DNA from: Platanthera guangdongensis
Taxonomy: Eukaryota > Streptophyta > Magnoliopsida > Asparagales > Orchidaceae
Assembly (NCBI GenBank): GCA_039583875.1
Contig: CM077164.1
Coordinates: 70,463,628-70,527,627 of the forward strand
Reading direction: 5' to 3'
DNA length: 64,000 bases
Shown: one piece after another, positions 48,773-59,786 of the stretch
Numbering within the stretch: position 1 is the first letter of the stretch
Layout: each line of letters starts with the position of its first letter
Program-made: the position numbers and the translations under genes
The notes under the pieces: generated by a model
Told to the model about the DNA's origin: nothing
Databases searched by the model: none
What the model saw: the letters and a program-made list of their open reading frames with translations, nothing else

Positions 48773-51700
48773 ATGGGATCTAGTGGAGCGGATTCTCTCT
48801 CTCCCTCTACCGGTGGTACTCCGGCCCCTCTTCCTGCTGGTCCTCCTTCGTCGGTCTTCTACCGTGGAACAACCGATCACAATACCTCTCAGATAACTAC
48901 TATCCGACTTGATGAATCTAATTATCTCTCATGGTCCCGTTCTATTACCCTGGCGCTTAAAAGTCGGCGTCTCTTTGGCTATGTCTCCGGCCACATGTCG
49001 GAACCTGATAGGACTTCTCCTGAATGGCCGTAGTGGGATTCCGAGAATTCCTTGGTCATGTCTTGGCTAATCAACTCGATGCAAGAGTCCATTGCCCGCA
49101 ACTATCTTTTTCTTGACAGTGCTTTTGCTAGTTGGTGTCGTGCAGAGTCTACATACTCTCGCCGCGGCAATGCTGCTCAGATCTTTCAGCTTCGCCGCCA
49201 GATCAGCTTACTCCGTCTGGGTGACCGTCCTCCTTCAGCGTATTACTTAGAGTTCACTCAGCTTTATCAAGAGTATGATCATTTTGATCCTCTTGTCTTT
49301 GTTAGTCTTGTTGATGAGGCGATGGTTCGGGTCAAGGATGACCGCAATCGCATATTTGAGTTCCTTCATGCCTTGCACCGCGACTTTGATCAGATCAGTG
49401 TTCAGATTCTGGGGCGACTGCCGATCTCTTCTCTTTCTGAGGTCTATAGCATCGTGCAGCAGGAGTTTGATCGTCGTCAGACCCTTCTTCCGGACCCTAT
49501 GCCAGAGGGCTCTGCTCTGGCTGCTATCACCCACTCCCTTCTTGGCCCTCGTCCATCCCAGGATCCCAGGTTGAGGAGCTCAGATAAGGATCATCTCTTC
49601 TGTGATTACTGTGGCAAGAGTCGCCACACTCGGGATACCTGCTTCAAGCTTCATGTGTTCCCTGCCCCGAGAGGGGGTGCCCCTCCTCGTGGAGGTCGTG
49701 GTTCTGGACGCTCCTCGGGTCATCATGTTGTCTCCCGTGCGGCCCATCTTACTGACGCTACTGTCGATGTTTCTCCTGTCTACTCTAGTACTGATGCCCC
49801 TGCCACCCCTGGTGTTTTTACTGCGGATGAGGTGCTTGCTCTTCGGCGCCTGATGCATGGTCTTTCTACGGAGTCTTCTGCCTCTTCCTCCTACGCTCAT
49901 TCGGGACTGCTAGGTGCTCACTCTGTTGTTTCTTCTCCGTCCACTCAATGGGTCATTGACTCTGGGGCCACGGATCACATGACCGGGTCCTCTACAGGTT
50001 TTGTCTCTTATACTCCTCTTTCTGGGCGTGATAAGGTGAGCATTGATGATGGTTCTCTTTTCTCAATTGTTGGCACGGGAACCATCCCCTGCTCCTCCCT
50101 CACCTTGTCCTCTGTTCTTCACGTGCCTTCCTTTACTCGTAATCTGGTTTCAATTAGTCATTTGACCAACTCCATGCATTGCTCTGTGACATTTCTTCCA
50201 TCTTCTTGTGTGTTTTAGGACCTGACGACGGGGAAGGTGATTGGCTCAGGTAGCATGGTGAATGGACTCTATGTGCTTGACTCTGGCGCTGCTTCCGCTA
50301 CTCTAGCTCTTCATTTCAGCACTGTTCATCTTTTGTACTCCTGGCATTGTCGTCTGGGACACCCTTCTCTTTCTGTTTTGAAATTGTTGTTTCTTGCAAT
50401 GTCTGCTGCCTTTTTTGAGGCTTTTGCGTGTGATGTCTGTAGTGTCAACAAACATCATCGTACTTCTTTTAAACATGTTTTGTTGCCTAGTTCTATTCCA
50501 TTGGTTATTCATACTGATATCTAGGGCCCCTGCTCGGTCCCTTCTATTTCCGGTTGTACGTGGTTTGTTACATTTATTGATTGTTTCTCACGCACTACCT
50601 GGTTATATTTGATTCGTCACAAGAGCGATGTGTTTTCGGTTTTCCGACAATTCCATGCCATGATCTCCACCCAATTTCAGTCCCACATTAAAATTCTTTG
50701 CAGTGACAACGGCCGCAAATACATGGATTCACAGTTTGAGCGCTACCTTGCTGATCACGGCATCCTACACCAGACTACCTGTGTGTATTCCCCTGCTCAA
50801 AACGGCGTTGCTGAGCGGAAAAATCGCCATCTGTTGGAGGTTGCTCGGTGCCTATTGTACACAATGCATCTCCCGAAATTCTATTGGGGAGATGTCGTCC
50901 TCACTGCTGCATACCTCATCAATCGGATGTCCTCACGTGTCCTCGGAAACTCTACTCCTCTGGATACGCTTGGTGTGCCTCCTACTCGTCTTCCTCCTAG
51001 GGTGTTTGGTTGTACTTGTTTTGTTCACATTCATCATCCTCGTCCCTCCAAACTTGATCCTCGTGCCCTCAAGTGTGTTTTTATTGGTTACTCCCCTACG
51101 CAAAAGGGGTACAAGTGTTTTCACCCCCCTACTAGGAAGGTGTTTGTTAGCATGGATGTCACTATCCGTGAATCCGAATCATATTACCCTCTGTCTGTTT
51201 CCTCATCCTCGGGTGTTCTCTCCGTTTCTTTGCCCATACCTCCACCATATCCCTCACTTCAGGGGGAGCCACTACCAGTGGAAGTGAGTCCTCCTCTACC
51301 AGTGGAAGTGAGTCCTCCTATTCGGGGCTCTCTTATATCCTCACCACCGACCTTGCAGGTATATACTCGGTGTATAAAGAGGACAAGCACACACGAGCCT
51401 GCTATGTTGCCAGAACAGTCAGTGGATCCTGACTCAGGACCTTTTGATTTACCGATTGCTCTTCGAAAAGGTATCCGGTCTTGTACCCGTCATCCTCTAT
51501 CTAATTATGTATCTTATGATTCTCTGTCTACCTCCTACAAGGCCTTTGTCTCCTCTCTTGCTACTTCTTCTATCCCTGTGTCATGGCAACAGGCTCTGGA
51601 GGTCCCTATGTGGCGAGAGGCAATGGTTGAGAAAATGAAGGCTCTGGAGAAGAAACATACATGGAATCTTGTCTCTCTTCCCTATGAAAAAAAACATGTT

Positions 51701-51847
51701 GGGTGCAAGTGGGTGTGCTCTGTGAAACAGAATTCACAAGGGATTGTTGAGAGATGCAAGGTGCGGTTGGTTGCAAGGGGTTATACTCAAACCCATGGCA
51801 TTGATTATCAGGAGATGTTTGCCCCGGTTGCTAAAATGAATATGATG
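48773..51847 (+). pseudogene. Copia-C gag, protease, integrase and RT start; three TAG stops
   Basis: One frame from ATG 48773 (MGSSGADSLSP). Gag has ITTIRLDESNYLSWSRS, YYLEFTQLYQEYDHFDP and a knuckle CDYCGKSRHTRDTC (C-x2-C-x4-H-x4-C). Protease is WVIDSGATDHMT. Integrase has WHCRLGH, CDVCSVNK, HTDI, CSDNGRKY and GVAERKN, all acids intact. The linker holds two VEVSPPLP-like repeats. RT begins WREAMVEKMKALEK, KARLVARGYTQTHG-type residues and FAPVAKMN, then breaks. Stops are TAG at 49031-49033, 50216-50218 and 50522-50524, all at positions where the family has Gln or Trp. Confidence 0.92.
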
Positions 51848-53224
51848 CAGGACGGTGCGTAGGGTTTACGCACCTGTCGGCTATTTCTAGGAAACCCTAC
51901 TTGTATGCAACGAAAGGTAATTTTAGCAAATACTTGAAGCGGAGGTTGCACGAATTTTATGAATCTTAAACAACTTTATCAAACACGAGAAATGCTATTT
52001 TGCTTTAAAAGAAAAGATTTTCTTAAATAGATGGTTCAATTTAAATCCAGGGAAGGAAACTCGCCTTCTTCCGTCATGGTGTGACTTGGTTTGGAGTTCT
52101 CAACGAGGTCTATACGAAAACCCAGCAATGAGTTTATTCCTCCTGGCGATCTCACTCGTCACGTTCGAATTCCACTCCGAGGTCGGCCGCTTTCGCACAA
52201 GGGCACCAAGGAAATTAACACTCCCTCACACGAGGTGGTTCACGGAATCACTCAACGAAATAAGGAGCCACAACGAAACAAGCCACAATTCACTCGCATT
52301 TCACGTTCAAAGTGGTTCCACGAAATCTCAACACTCCGGTGGTCCCACGAAATCTCAAACACTAAGATCTACTCTAATATCTTGGCTATTTGGATTCTAC
52401 AAAGGACAATTTCACAATTGCAAAACTCCTCTCAAGAAAACCATCAACAAATAATAAGTTAAATGAATACTTTCCACAGCATTACAGCAGCAGCAGGTTC
52501 ATCCTCCGGGAGTTTTCACGAAACAGCAGCAGCAGGTTCCATACTTTCCACGGCATTACACCTTTCAACAGATTCTCACGCAATTATCTGTGGACGACAG
52601 GAACTCGTTAGCACTATTCATTTCTCCAACAGGAACAGGAAGAAGATACTACCAACTAGCAGAGAAATCAATGCTGACATACAGGCACCAGCACTGCAAA
52701 CGCAAACGGAGGCAAATTCAAGCAATTCATCAGGCAAAAACGCAAACATATTCTCAGAATATTCATCAACCCGCAGGGAATCGCACGCAACAATGTTAAT
52801 CGGAAAATCAAACAACAAAGTAACACATATTCTTCAACAACCATAAAACGTTCTTTTTATAGGGTTTCATTGAAGACCTGTGGTGATGGCTTGACGACAT
52901 TGTTATAACTGGCCAGGTGTAATCTGACCAAGAAATTCAGAATAGGCTGATCTTGCTGAACCGGGTCGGGTAGGAAGCAATTATATATATATATAAGCTT
53001 ATATTAATATATATATATACATAAAATTTATATGTGTACATATATATTAAGTTTTATCTTATATATATATATCACACAAAACACAAATCACAATGCGATT
53101 TGGGCCGAGGTCCGGACGGGTGCGGCGGCGGGCATTTTGGACCTAGGGGCTGGTCTCAAAACTCAGGGTAGTATTGTCTTGCAAAAATTAGGATCTTCTG
53201 CATTGTATGTGAAGTTGCAAGATT
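51848..53224. other. Rearranged block inside copia-C RT (inserted DNA)
   Basis: Replaces about 55 codons of RT. The first kilobase (51848-52865) is unrelated DNA. On its minus strand CCCTATAAAAAGAACG near 52850 looks like a TATA box, so it may be an LTR fragment in reverse orientation. Next is a worn RT patch containing TTGACGACATTGTTATAACT (52891-52910). Then comes TA-rich sequence (52981-53085) and a GC-rich Helitron-like end (53095-53160). No clean target duplication was found. Confidence 0.6.
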
Positions 53225-54368
53225 AATGTTTTATTCCTCTTGCCTCACTCCCGGGGAAGGAAAGTTTGTAGATTGTTAAGGGCTTTCGGACTGAAGCTCC
53301 CCAAGAGCTTGGTTTGGCCGGTTTTATAAGGCGATGGTGTCGTTTGGAACTTCATGCTGACATATGTTGTTCATCAAACGTAGGCTTGGGAAAATTACAG
53401 TTCTCATTGTGTATGTTGACGACATTGTTATAACTGGTGATAATCATGAAGAAATTCAGAATCTGAAACAGAAGCTTGCCAGAGAGTTTGAGGTCAAGGA
53501 CCTAGGAAAACTCAAGTATTTCTTGGGAATTAAAGTTGCAAGATTAAAGCAGGGGATCTTTCTCTCTCAGCAGAAATACACGTTAGATCTTATTGAGAAG
53601 ATGGGGATGAGTGGGTGCAGACCTCCTGATACTCCGATTGAGGCAAATCACCGATTGGGGCGTGATGATGGAGAAGAGATTGAAGATATTTCAGGGTTCC
53701 AAAGGTTAGTGGGGAGGCTGATATATCTGTCTCACACTCGTCCGGATATCTCCTATGTGGTGAGTGTCGTGAGTCAGTACATGCATGCTCCAAAGACACG
53801 ACAAATGAATGCGGCACACAAAATTCTTTGGTATCTCAAGTCTTCATCAGGAAGGGGAGTTTTGTTTTCCCCGAGTTCCGACCTAAAGATTGAATTCTAT
53901 ACTGATGCTAATTGGGCTGGATCTGTGGATGATAGGCGATCCACCTCTGGATATTGCTCTCTTGTTGGGGGTAACCTTGTTACTTCGAGAAACAAGAAGC
54001 AACAGGTTGTGGCACGATCTAGTGCGGAGGCTGAGTTTAGAGCTATGGCCCATGGGGTCTGTGAAGGCTTGTGGCTTCGGGCCTTACTGAGCGACCTTGG
54101 TCTCGTGGAAGAGGGACCCATCCGCCTGTATTGTGACAATAAGTCATCCATCAGTATCGCTCACAATCCGATTCAACATGACCGGACAAAACACATCGAG
54201 GTGGACCGACAATTTATCAAGGAGAATATTGAAAGAGGAATCATATGTACACCCTTTGTGCCCTCCAACGAGCAACTTGCCAACATTCTCCCCAAAGGAT
54301 TGAGTAGGAATTCATTTGACCAGATTGTGAACAAGTTGGGCATGGTTAACATTACACGTCTAACTTGA
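53225..54368 (+). pseudogene. Copia-C RT second half and RNase H
   Basis: A worn RT start (GKVCRLL, frame broken to about 53360) leads to a long intact stretch from 53364: VLIVYVDDIVITGDN, FEVKDLGKLKYFLGI, RRSTSGYCSLVGG, FYTDANWAGS, SSAEAEFRAMA, LYCDNKSSISIA, RTKHIEVDRQFI and a terminal KLGMVNI. RNase H residues are intact. It ends just before the PPT. Confidence 0.9.
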
Positions 54369-54375
54369 GGGGGAG
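54365..54375 (+). promoter_or_regulatory. Copia-C polypurine tract
   Basis: TTGAGGGGGAG abutting the 3' LTR and overlapping the pol stop codon. Confidence 0.9.
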
Positions 54376-54476
54376 TGTTAGCAATATTAGCATTTGTATT
54401 TTATCCTTTGTTTGTCCTCTAATATATAGAGGACCCCTTTAATGAAATGGATCAACCGGTTTTTTCTCCCTCAACA
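54376..54476 (+). repeat. Copia-C 3' LTR
   Basis: 101 bp, one insertion relative to the 5' LTR, then TTATG. Confidence 0.93.
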
Positions 54477-57075
54477 TTATGCAATCACAATGCCCAAAAA
54501 GGGTTAAATCTCTGAAGAAATTCATGTAGTAGAATTGCTCAATTATCTCACAAACGCATCTACAAACTCCATCATTCTAAAGTCTATGTTAATGCAATGC
54601 TGCCATACCAGCTCGGAGATCCACTTCACTCCATCATCCTAACGTCTATGTTAAGTAAGCAAGCTACCATCGCCACTATGTCAAGCGCTTAAAGAGGACC
54701 ATGTGAGAAAGTACAAGAAGATGTGTTTGCTCCAATGGTTTGAAGGATTCACAACAAGACACATAAAGAATATCTTGCCACTAATACTATTGCATTTAAC
54801 ATACATCTCGCCTGGTGAAAAAATGGGATAGATAAACCAAAATAAGGGTAGCAGAGCCTCTATTTTAATGGCCTTGCCATATGATCCTTCACCAACTTCT
54901 TGATCATAGATATCAATCATAGGATCCATACCAGACTAGCGCTTTGAAGAGAAGCCTCTGGGACCTCCAAACCCAGCACATTCCCTGATAATGGGACATA
55001 ATACGATGGATGGAGAGGAAAACTCAGGTGTTTGGCAAGAAGCAACAAAAATTTAGAGAAATTCATAAGCAAGAAAAAGCATTGAGTAAAACCTACAGCC
55101 ATGGAAATCATAGGTAAGAGCATCGATAAGAAGGCTTATGAATTCGACATTCACCCCCACAAGGGGAGATGCCCTCAAGATTTTCTCGCTTCGAAGAAAA
55201 AGGGACATGGGCCTCTCGGTCCATTTACGAATAGGCCATTGGTATCATAAAAGGGCTTTGCTAAAGTTCTCAAAGCACAAGTAGATGATCCAAAAGATGA
55301 TCGATATCCATCTCAGATGGCTTAAACTGGAACTAACGCATAGTAACTTAGGATATCTGCTCACTGCACATAAGGGCAACCACAGAACTACATAGTATGG
55401 TCAAGATAGAAGATAAGTTCTCCATCACGATGATCATTATTTAGCGCGTACCTGCTATGGAAGCTAAGAAAGAATCCGTCTGGGATCTGAGCAACGTTTC
55501 AGTCTCACATAGTTTGGAGATAGGCAAGCCCCGTGCCGGAAGGTCCGCGATGACCAACAAAAAATAAACAAACTTAAAGTAACCCTTCATCTCACCGTCC
55601 ATTACATTAAGAATTGGCACATGAAAAAAAAGATTTCACAAAAAGGAGATAGGACATCTCAAAGAAGTAAATGAAAGTCCTGAGAACAAATCAAATAGTG
55701 ACATTCAACAGTCCCTCAATTAATAGAAAATGGAAGAACTTGAAGCAATGAAGTGAACACTGCCTGATCATGGTCGCATATCAAAGTTCTCAAAAGGAAG
55801 AAATAAAATAAAATGTTGATTTACATATTAGCAACCTCATCTTGGACACGATCAACAATCTTGGAAACATGTATTGCCTTTACGACTTCTCCTATTGTCC
55901 TCTCCATAGACACCACATGATCACGAGTAGCATGGGCAGCCCCATCATTCATCGATTTGATCTGCACAAGTAGGGTCCTTTCATGCTCGGGCACCTCCAT
56001 CATTATGATGTCTTGGCTTACTGTGACAACATCCAAGGTGGTGCACTTTGCCTCAAAAGTAAACATCTTAGAGCCAAGCGCACCTCCGCCATGAAAAAGT
56101 GGCCATCCATCTCCTTTCGCAAACGCAACAAACACGTCCCTACGAGAAGTAGTCGGGGAACGAGGGATGATCACTAATTCACATTTGAAGCAAATGATGT
56201 AAGCGGGACGACAAGAGAAAGAGCATTAAATAATAACGCAAAATCTCACATCCCACGGACACACTAAGAGTAGAGTTCAAGGTGGCAGAAGAAGAAGGGG
56301 CTCCCGCACCCTCCAACGTACAATCTCAATCAAAAGGGATCAAAAAGGAGGCAGAGCCTCACTCTCTCTCTACCATTCTTTGCAAAGGGCGATTCCAGGG
56401 TGGTCACAATTGTGGAGATCCTGTATAGACTTTAGTGAAAAAGAATTTGAACATAAACATAGAGACGTTTAACACTCACTTAGAAAATGCGACAGCAAGA
56501 AATGAGCGAGATTTTGCAAGAATGATGCTCATTGCAGTGGGTTTCGTGACGGTGCATGCAGAGGAAGTGAATGTAGACTGGGAAACTGAAAAAAGGTTTT
56601 TGAGAAACCTTCTTGGCACAGATAATTTCGACCTTCCTAAAAGAGAGCACCCTTTAATCACCAACTTGAGGATCGTTTTGCGATCCGTGTGCCCTTTTAT
56701 TGGAACAATTTTCGGTTAGCTTCCTCCAATTACTTGTTCTAGGACTTGGCGACTTCTCAAGCAATAGGATTAGTCGTTTCTCCGACGTGTGGTAGCACAA
56801 CCAATTTAATGTTAGAATGTTAGGCTTATGGAAGATGCGGACATAATAAAGAAAGCAAGGAAGAAAAATGATTATGTTAACTACTTTGTAAGAACCTAGG
56901 AGGAGGCATTGGGTCAAGAACTCGACAATAAATTTTTTCAAAAGTTCTCAATATAGCTATGAAAAAGTGGAGATAGTTGTACATCCAAATTTTGGCTATC
57001 CTGGAACATGTCAATAATAATCAAAGTCAAGGTAATCAAGTCAAGAGGAATCGAAGTCAAAACAGTAGGCCCAAA
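54477..57075. other. No confidently recognised gene
   Basis: Right flank of the copia-C insertion. Minus-strand frames at 56174-55821 (117 codons) and a plus-strand frame at 56435-56719 (94 codons, ARMMLIAVGFVTVHAEE) are open, but I recognise neither and find no splice context or neighbouring family motif. Likely old retroelement sequence. Confidence 0.4.
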
Positions 57076-59256
57076 TGTACAACCCCGTATCCCGTCGAGC
57101 GGGATCCTCCCCAAGTGGCGCGCTCGGGACGTGTATTGAGCGGCAATGTGGTGCCGCCCCGTTTGAAGACGTGCGGGTGCTCGTGCGTCCGTGCGAAGGT
57201 TTCATGTGCATAATCTTTTAATATATATGAATTTATAAGTTTAGTGTTATAATATATTTATATATATTATATTATATATATATATTATATTATATATATA
57301 TATTATATATATATATATATATTATATGTATTAGAAGAGAGGGGATTGGGCAAGGGGGCAGGCGGGTGGATGAAGAATAGAAGCAGGGGGATGGCCACCG
57401 GGTACACGGCAATAAATAAAAAACAAAAGAGAAAAGAAGGTGAGAGGGGGCGGAGGTGGACAAGAGCAGCAGGAAGAAAAATAAAAAAAGAAAAAGGAGA
57501 GAGGATAAGAGAGGGAAAGAGATCAGAAGAAAAGGATTTATTTTTTCCTCACTAGGGTTCGGTCAAGCAGGAACAGCCGGCCGCCCGTCCCTCTCTCTCC
57601 CTCCAGCCGCCTGAAGCAGCGGCCCGATCCCGCCGCCCCTCTCTCTCGTCGGCAGGAGCAGTCACCCCGAGCCCCGCCCCCTCCCTCTCCCGTCGGCCTG
57701 GAGCAGCAAGGCCGACCCCCGACCCTTCCTCTCTCCCATCGGCCTGGAGCAGCAAGGCCGACCCCCACCTGTCTCTCTCTCCCTCTCTTCATCGCAGTCG
57801 CCTAGGGCAAAGCAAGGCCAGCCGGGAGCTCCTCTCCCGGCGCCGTCTACAGCGAAGCCGGCCGGGAGCTCCTCTCCCGGCGCCGCCTACAGCAAGGCGG
57901 CCGGGAGCTCCTCTCCTGGCGCCGCCTACAGCAAGGCCGGCCGGGAGCTCCTCTCTCGGCACCGCCTACAGCAAGGCCGGCCGGGAGCCTCCCTCCCGGC
58001 GCCGCCTGGAGCTCGAGCCAGCCATCAAGAGAGAGATGGAGGTGATTTCTTCTCTCCCAACGGGGCTCGGTCAAAGAGGGCATGGGGATTTCATCCCCCA
58101 GGAGGGATCAAGATTACAACTAGAACAAGGCTCGGCCTGGAGTGGAGATCGGCCACCGTCGCAACCACTCAGGACTAAGCTAGCCACGGGCTCCTCTCCC
58201 GGCACCGCCGCCAAGCACGCGTCAAGGGTAACGAAATTTCTACTTGGGCAGGTGAAGCCCTCAGTTTCCATATTTGCATGGAAGCCCCTCTCCACCAACG
58301 GGTGGAGGAAGGGAGCTCTCCGACGGGTTGACGTGTACGTCCCCGCAATTAACTGTGTTAGCACCCGGAAGCGTGAGTACGGGTTTAGGCATGCTGTGTG
58401 AAGCCCATCCGGACGTGTGAGCCGGATTGGTGATGTTCTGGGGTTCCCGGAGAAGACTCCGAGGAAGTTGTATATTTTCCATTTGCAGGGAATGCGCACC
58501 ATAGCCCCGAAAAAGGGGTGTGTGTGATATGTTTGGCCAGCTTATGTTAGCCGACTGGCGTTTAGCTGACCGCCACTTGTCGAGACGTTGGCGTACAGGT
58601 GTTGCAGTACCAGGCGGGGAGTAGCGGGCTTAAGCCCAAGCTTGTGTCGGCCCTCGAAGGCCTTTTTTGTTTATATTGTCGGTCTGCGTGCCGAAGTATG
58701 GAATTCATATTCTTGTAATATTCTTTTAATATCTGTGATGCTCTGAGGATGTGTAGCTTTCTTCCACGTTTTAGGTGGGCGGTGTTCTCGTGAACCGCTC
58801 GCCCCGTGGGGGCCCCGAGGTATAGTTGCCGGGAAGCCCCTCATGGTCTGTTGATAGCCAGTCAGAATAGCGGAATTACGCTGTTAGTGGCCCAACTTGG
58901 GCAGCGTGTCGTGGAATTGCTCGGCGAGTTTGCGCCATCAGTAGTACGGGCGAGGAGCATTTTGTGTAGACCCAAGGAGACACATCTGGATAGGAGAGAG
59001 TTGATCTCGAGATCCTCCTTAGATGTTCCGGTCGGCCAAGAGCGCCCTCCGAAGGTGTCTTAGCTCAGCCTTTGGCTTGGGAGGGGAAGAGTTTGTTAGT
59101 CTTCCGGGTATGCGGTGGGTCCTCCACGCTGAGACCTTGGGTCTGTCCCTTGTGTTCCTAATCTTGTGCCTAGATCGTTCGCTTGAGGGTAGTAGGTGCG
59201 CGGTCACCCCTCTTTTGGAACCCCGAACTCCACAGAGGTCATTTTTGGCTTCAACA
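57076..59256 (+). repeat. 2.2-kb LTR, copy 1 (plus orientation)
   Basis: Starts TGTACAACCCCG and ends GGCTTCAACA. It matches 59787-61976 in reverse complement along its whole length (for example CTAGGGTTCGGTCAAGCAGG, TCTACTTGGGCAGGTGAAGC, GGAATTGCTCGGCGAGTTTG). It contains five 40-bp GGGAGCTCCTCTCCCGGCGCC units (57815-58010) and TA-rich DNA near its start (57225-57330). Confidence 0.8.
57815..58010. repeat. Five 40-bp tandem units inside LTR copy 1
   Basis: CCGGGAGCTCCTCTCCCGG with GCCTACAGCAAGGC recurs about every 40 bp (GAGCTCCTC at about 57826, 57866, 57905, 57945, 57985). The CGGGAG...CTCCCG core is self-complementary. Confidence 0.85.
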
Positions 59257-59514
59257 CTATGGTGCGGTGAGCGTGGAGAGTGACCAGCACGGAAAAAACT
59301 CAGCCGAACGTCATGGCTATAGAAGAGGAATCAAGTGACGACCAGGGTCATATGATGAAAGAAGTCCCCTCCCATTCCCCTCTTATCGCTAGGATGTTCG
59401 ATCCTGGAGATCAAAACGTGCCTTAGGGAGAATATTATATGATCGACCCTCGTTCTCAGGAGGGTGGACGTAGCGGGTAGATGTGCCCCGTAGTGGGTAG
59501 AGATTGATCGGGTA
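59257..59514 (+). pseudogene. Internal region after LTR copy 1: possible primer site and gag start
   Basis: Three bases after the LTR is TGGTGCGGTGAGCGTGG, which begins TGG as a primer-binding site should, but I cannot name the tRNA. An ATG at about 59311 opens MAIEEESSDDQGHMMKE and stops after 37 codons. No further domain is seen. Confidence 0.4.
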
Positions 59515-59786
59515 GAGGTACCCCGAGCGCGGCTCGGCCCCAGGTAGACCCGCTGCGCAGGCTCTCATCTAGCTGGCAGGTCCGTAGGCTCGCCTGTGGG
59601 GGATAGGTTTGGTTGGTTTGAGAACGTCATCGGCACCCCGAGCTCGGCTCGGCCCCAGGTAGACCCGCTGCGCAGGCTCTCATCTAGCTGGCAGGTCCGT
59701 AGGCTTGCCTGTGGGGGATAGGTTTGGTTGGTTTGAGAACGTCATCGGCACCCCGAGATCGGCTCGGCCCCAGGTAGACCCGCTGC
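59515..59786 (+). repeat. 112-115-bp tandem repeat, about 2.4 units
   Basis: Unit contains CCCCGAG(C)TCGGCTCGGCC, TAGACCCGCTGCGCAGGC, AGCTGGCAGGTCCGTAGG and TGTGGGGGATAGG. It is the same unit as 62287-64000, but there in reverse complement. LTR copy 2 starts inside a unit at 59787. Confidence 0.85.

Larger units (their letters stand above)
48227..54476 (+). mobile_element. Copia-C, Ty1/copia element with very short LTRs
   Basis: LTRs are only 100 and 101 bp (48227-48326, 54376-54476) and differ by one inserted A. Both start TGTTAGCAATATT and end CCTCAACA. Duplication TTATG is at 48222-48226 and 54477-54481. PBS TGGTATCAGAGGC is at 48327, PPT TTGAGGGGGAG at 54365. Gag-pol is in the plus strand, with three TAG stops and a 1.4-kb rearranged block in RT. 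Confidence 0.95.

Noticed and set aside
55821..56174. 117-codon minus-strand ORF as a host gene
   Set aside because: No recognisable family, no supporting exons; lies in probable old gypsy DNA.
57538..58083. Arg/Gly/Pro-rich frames in the LTRs
   Set aside because: They arise from GC-rich 40-bp repeats and exist on both strands and in both LTRs.
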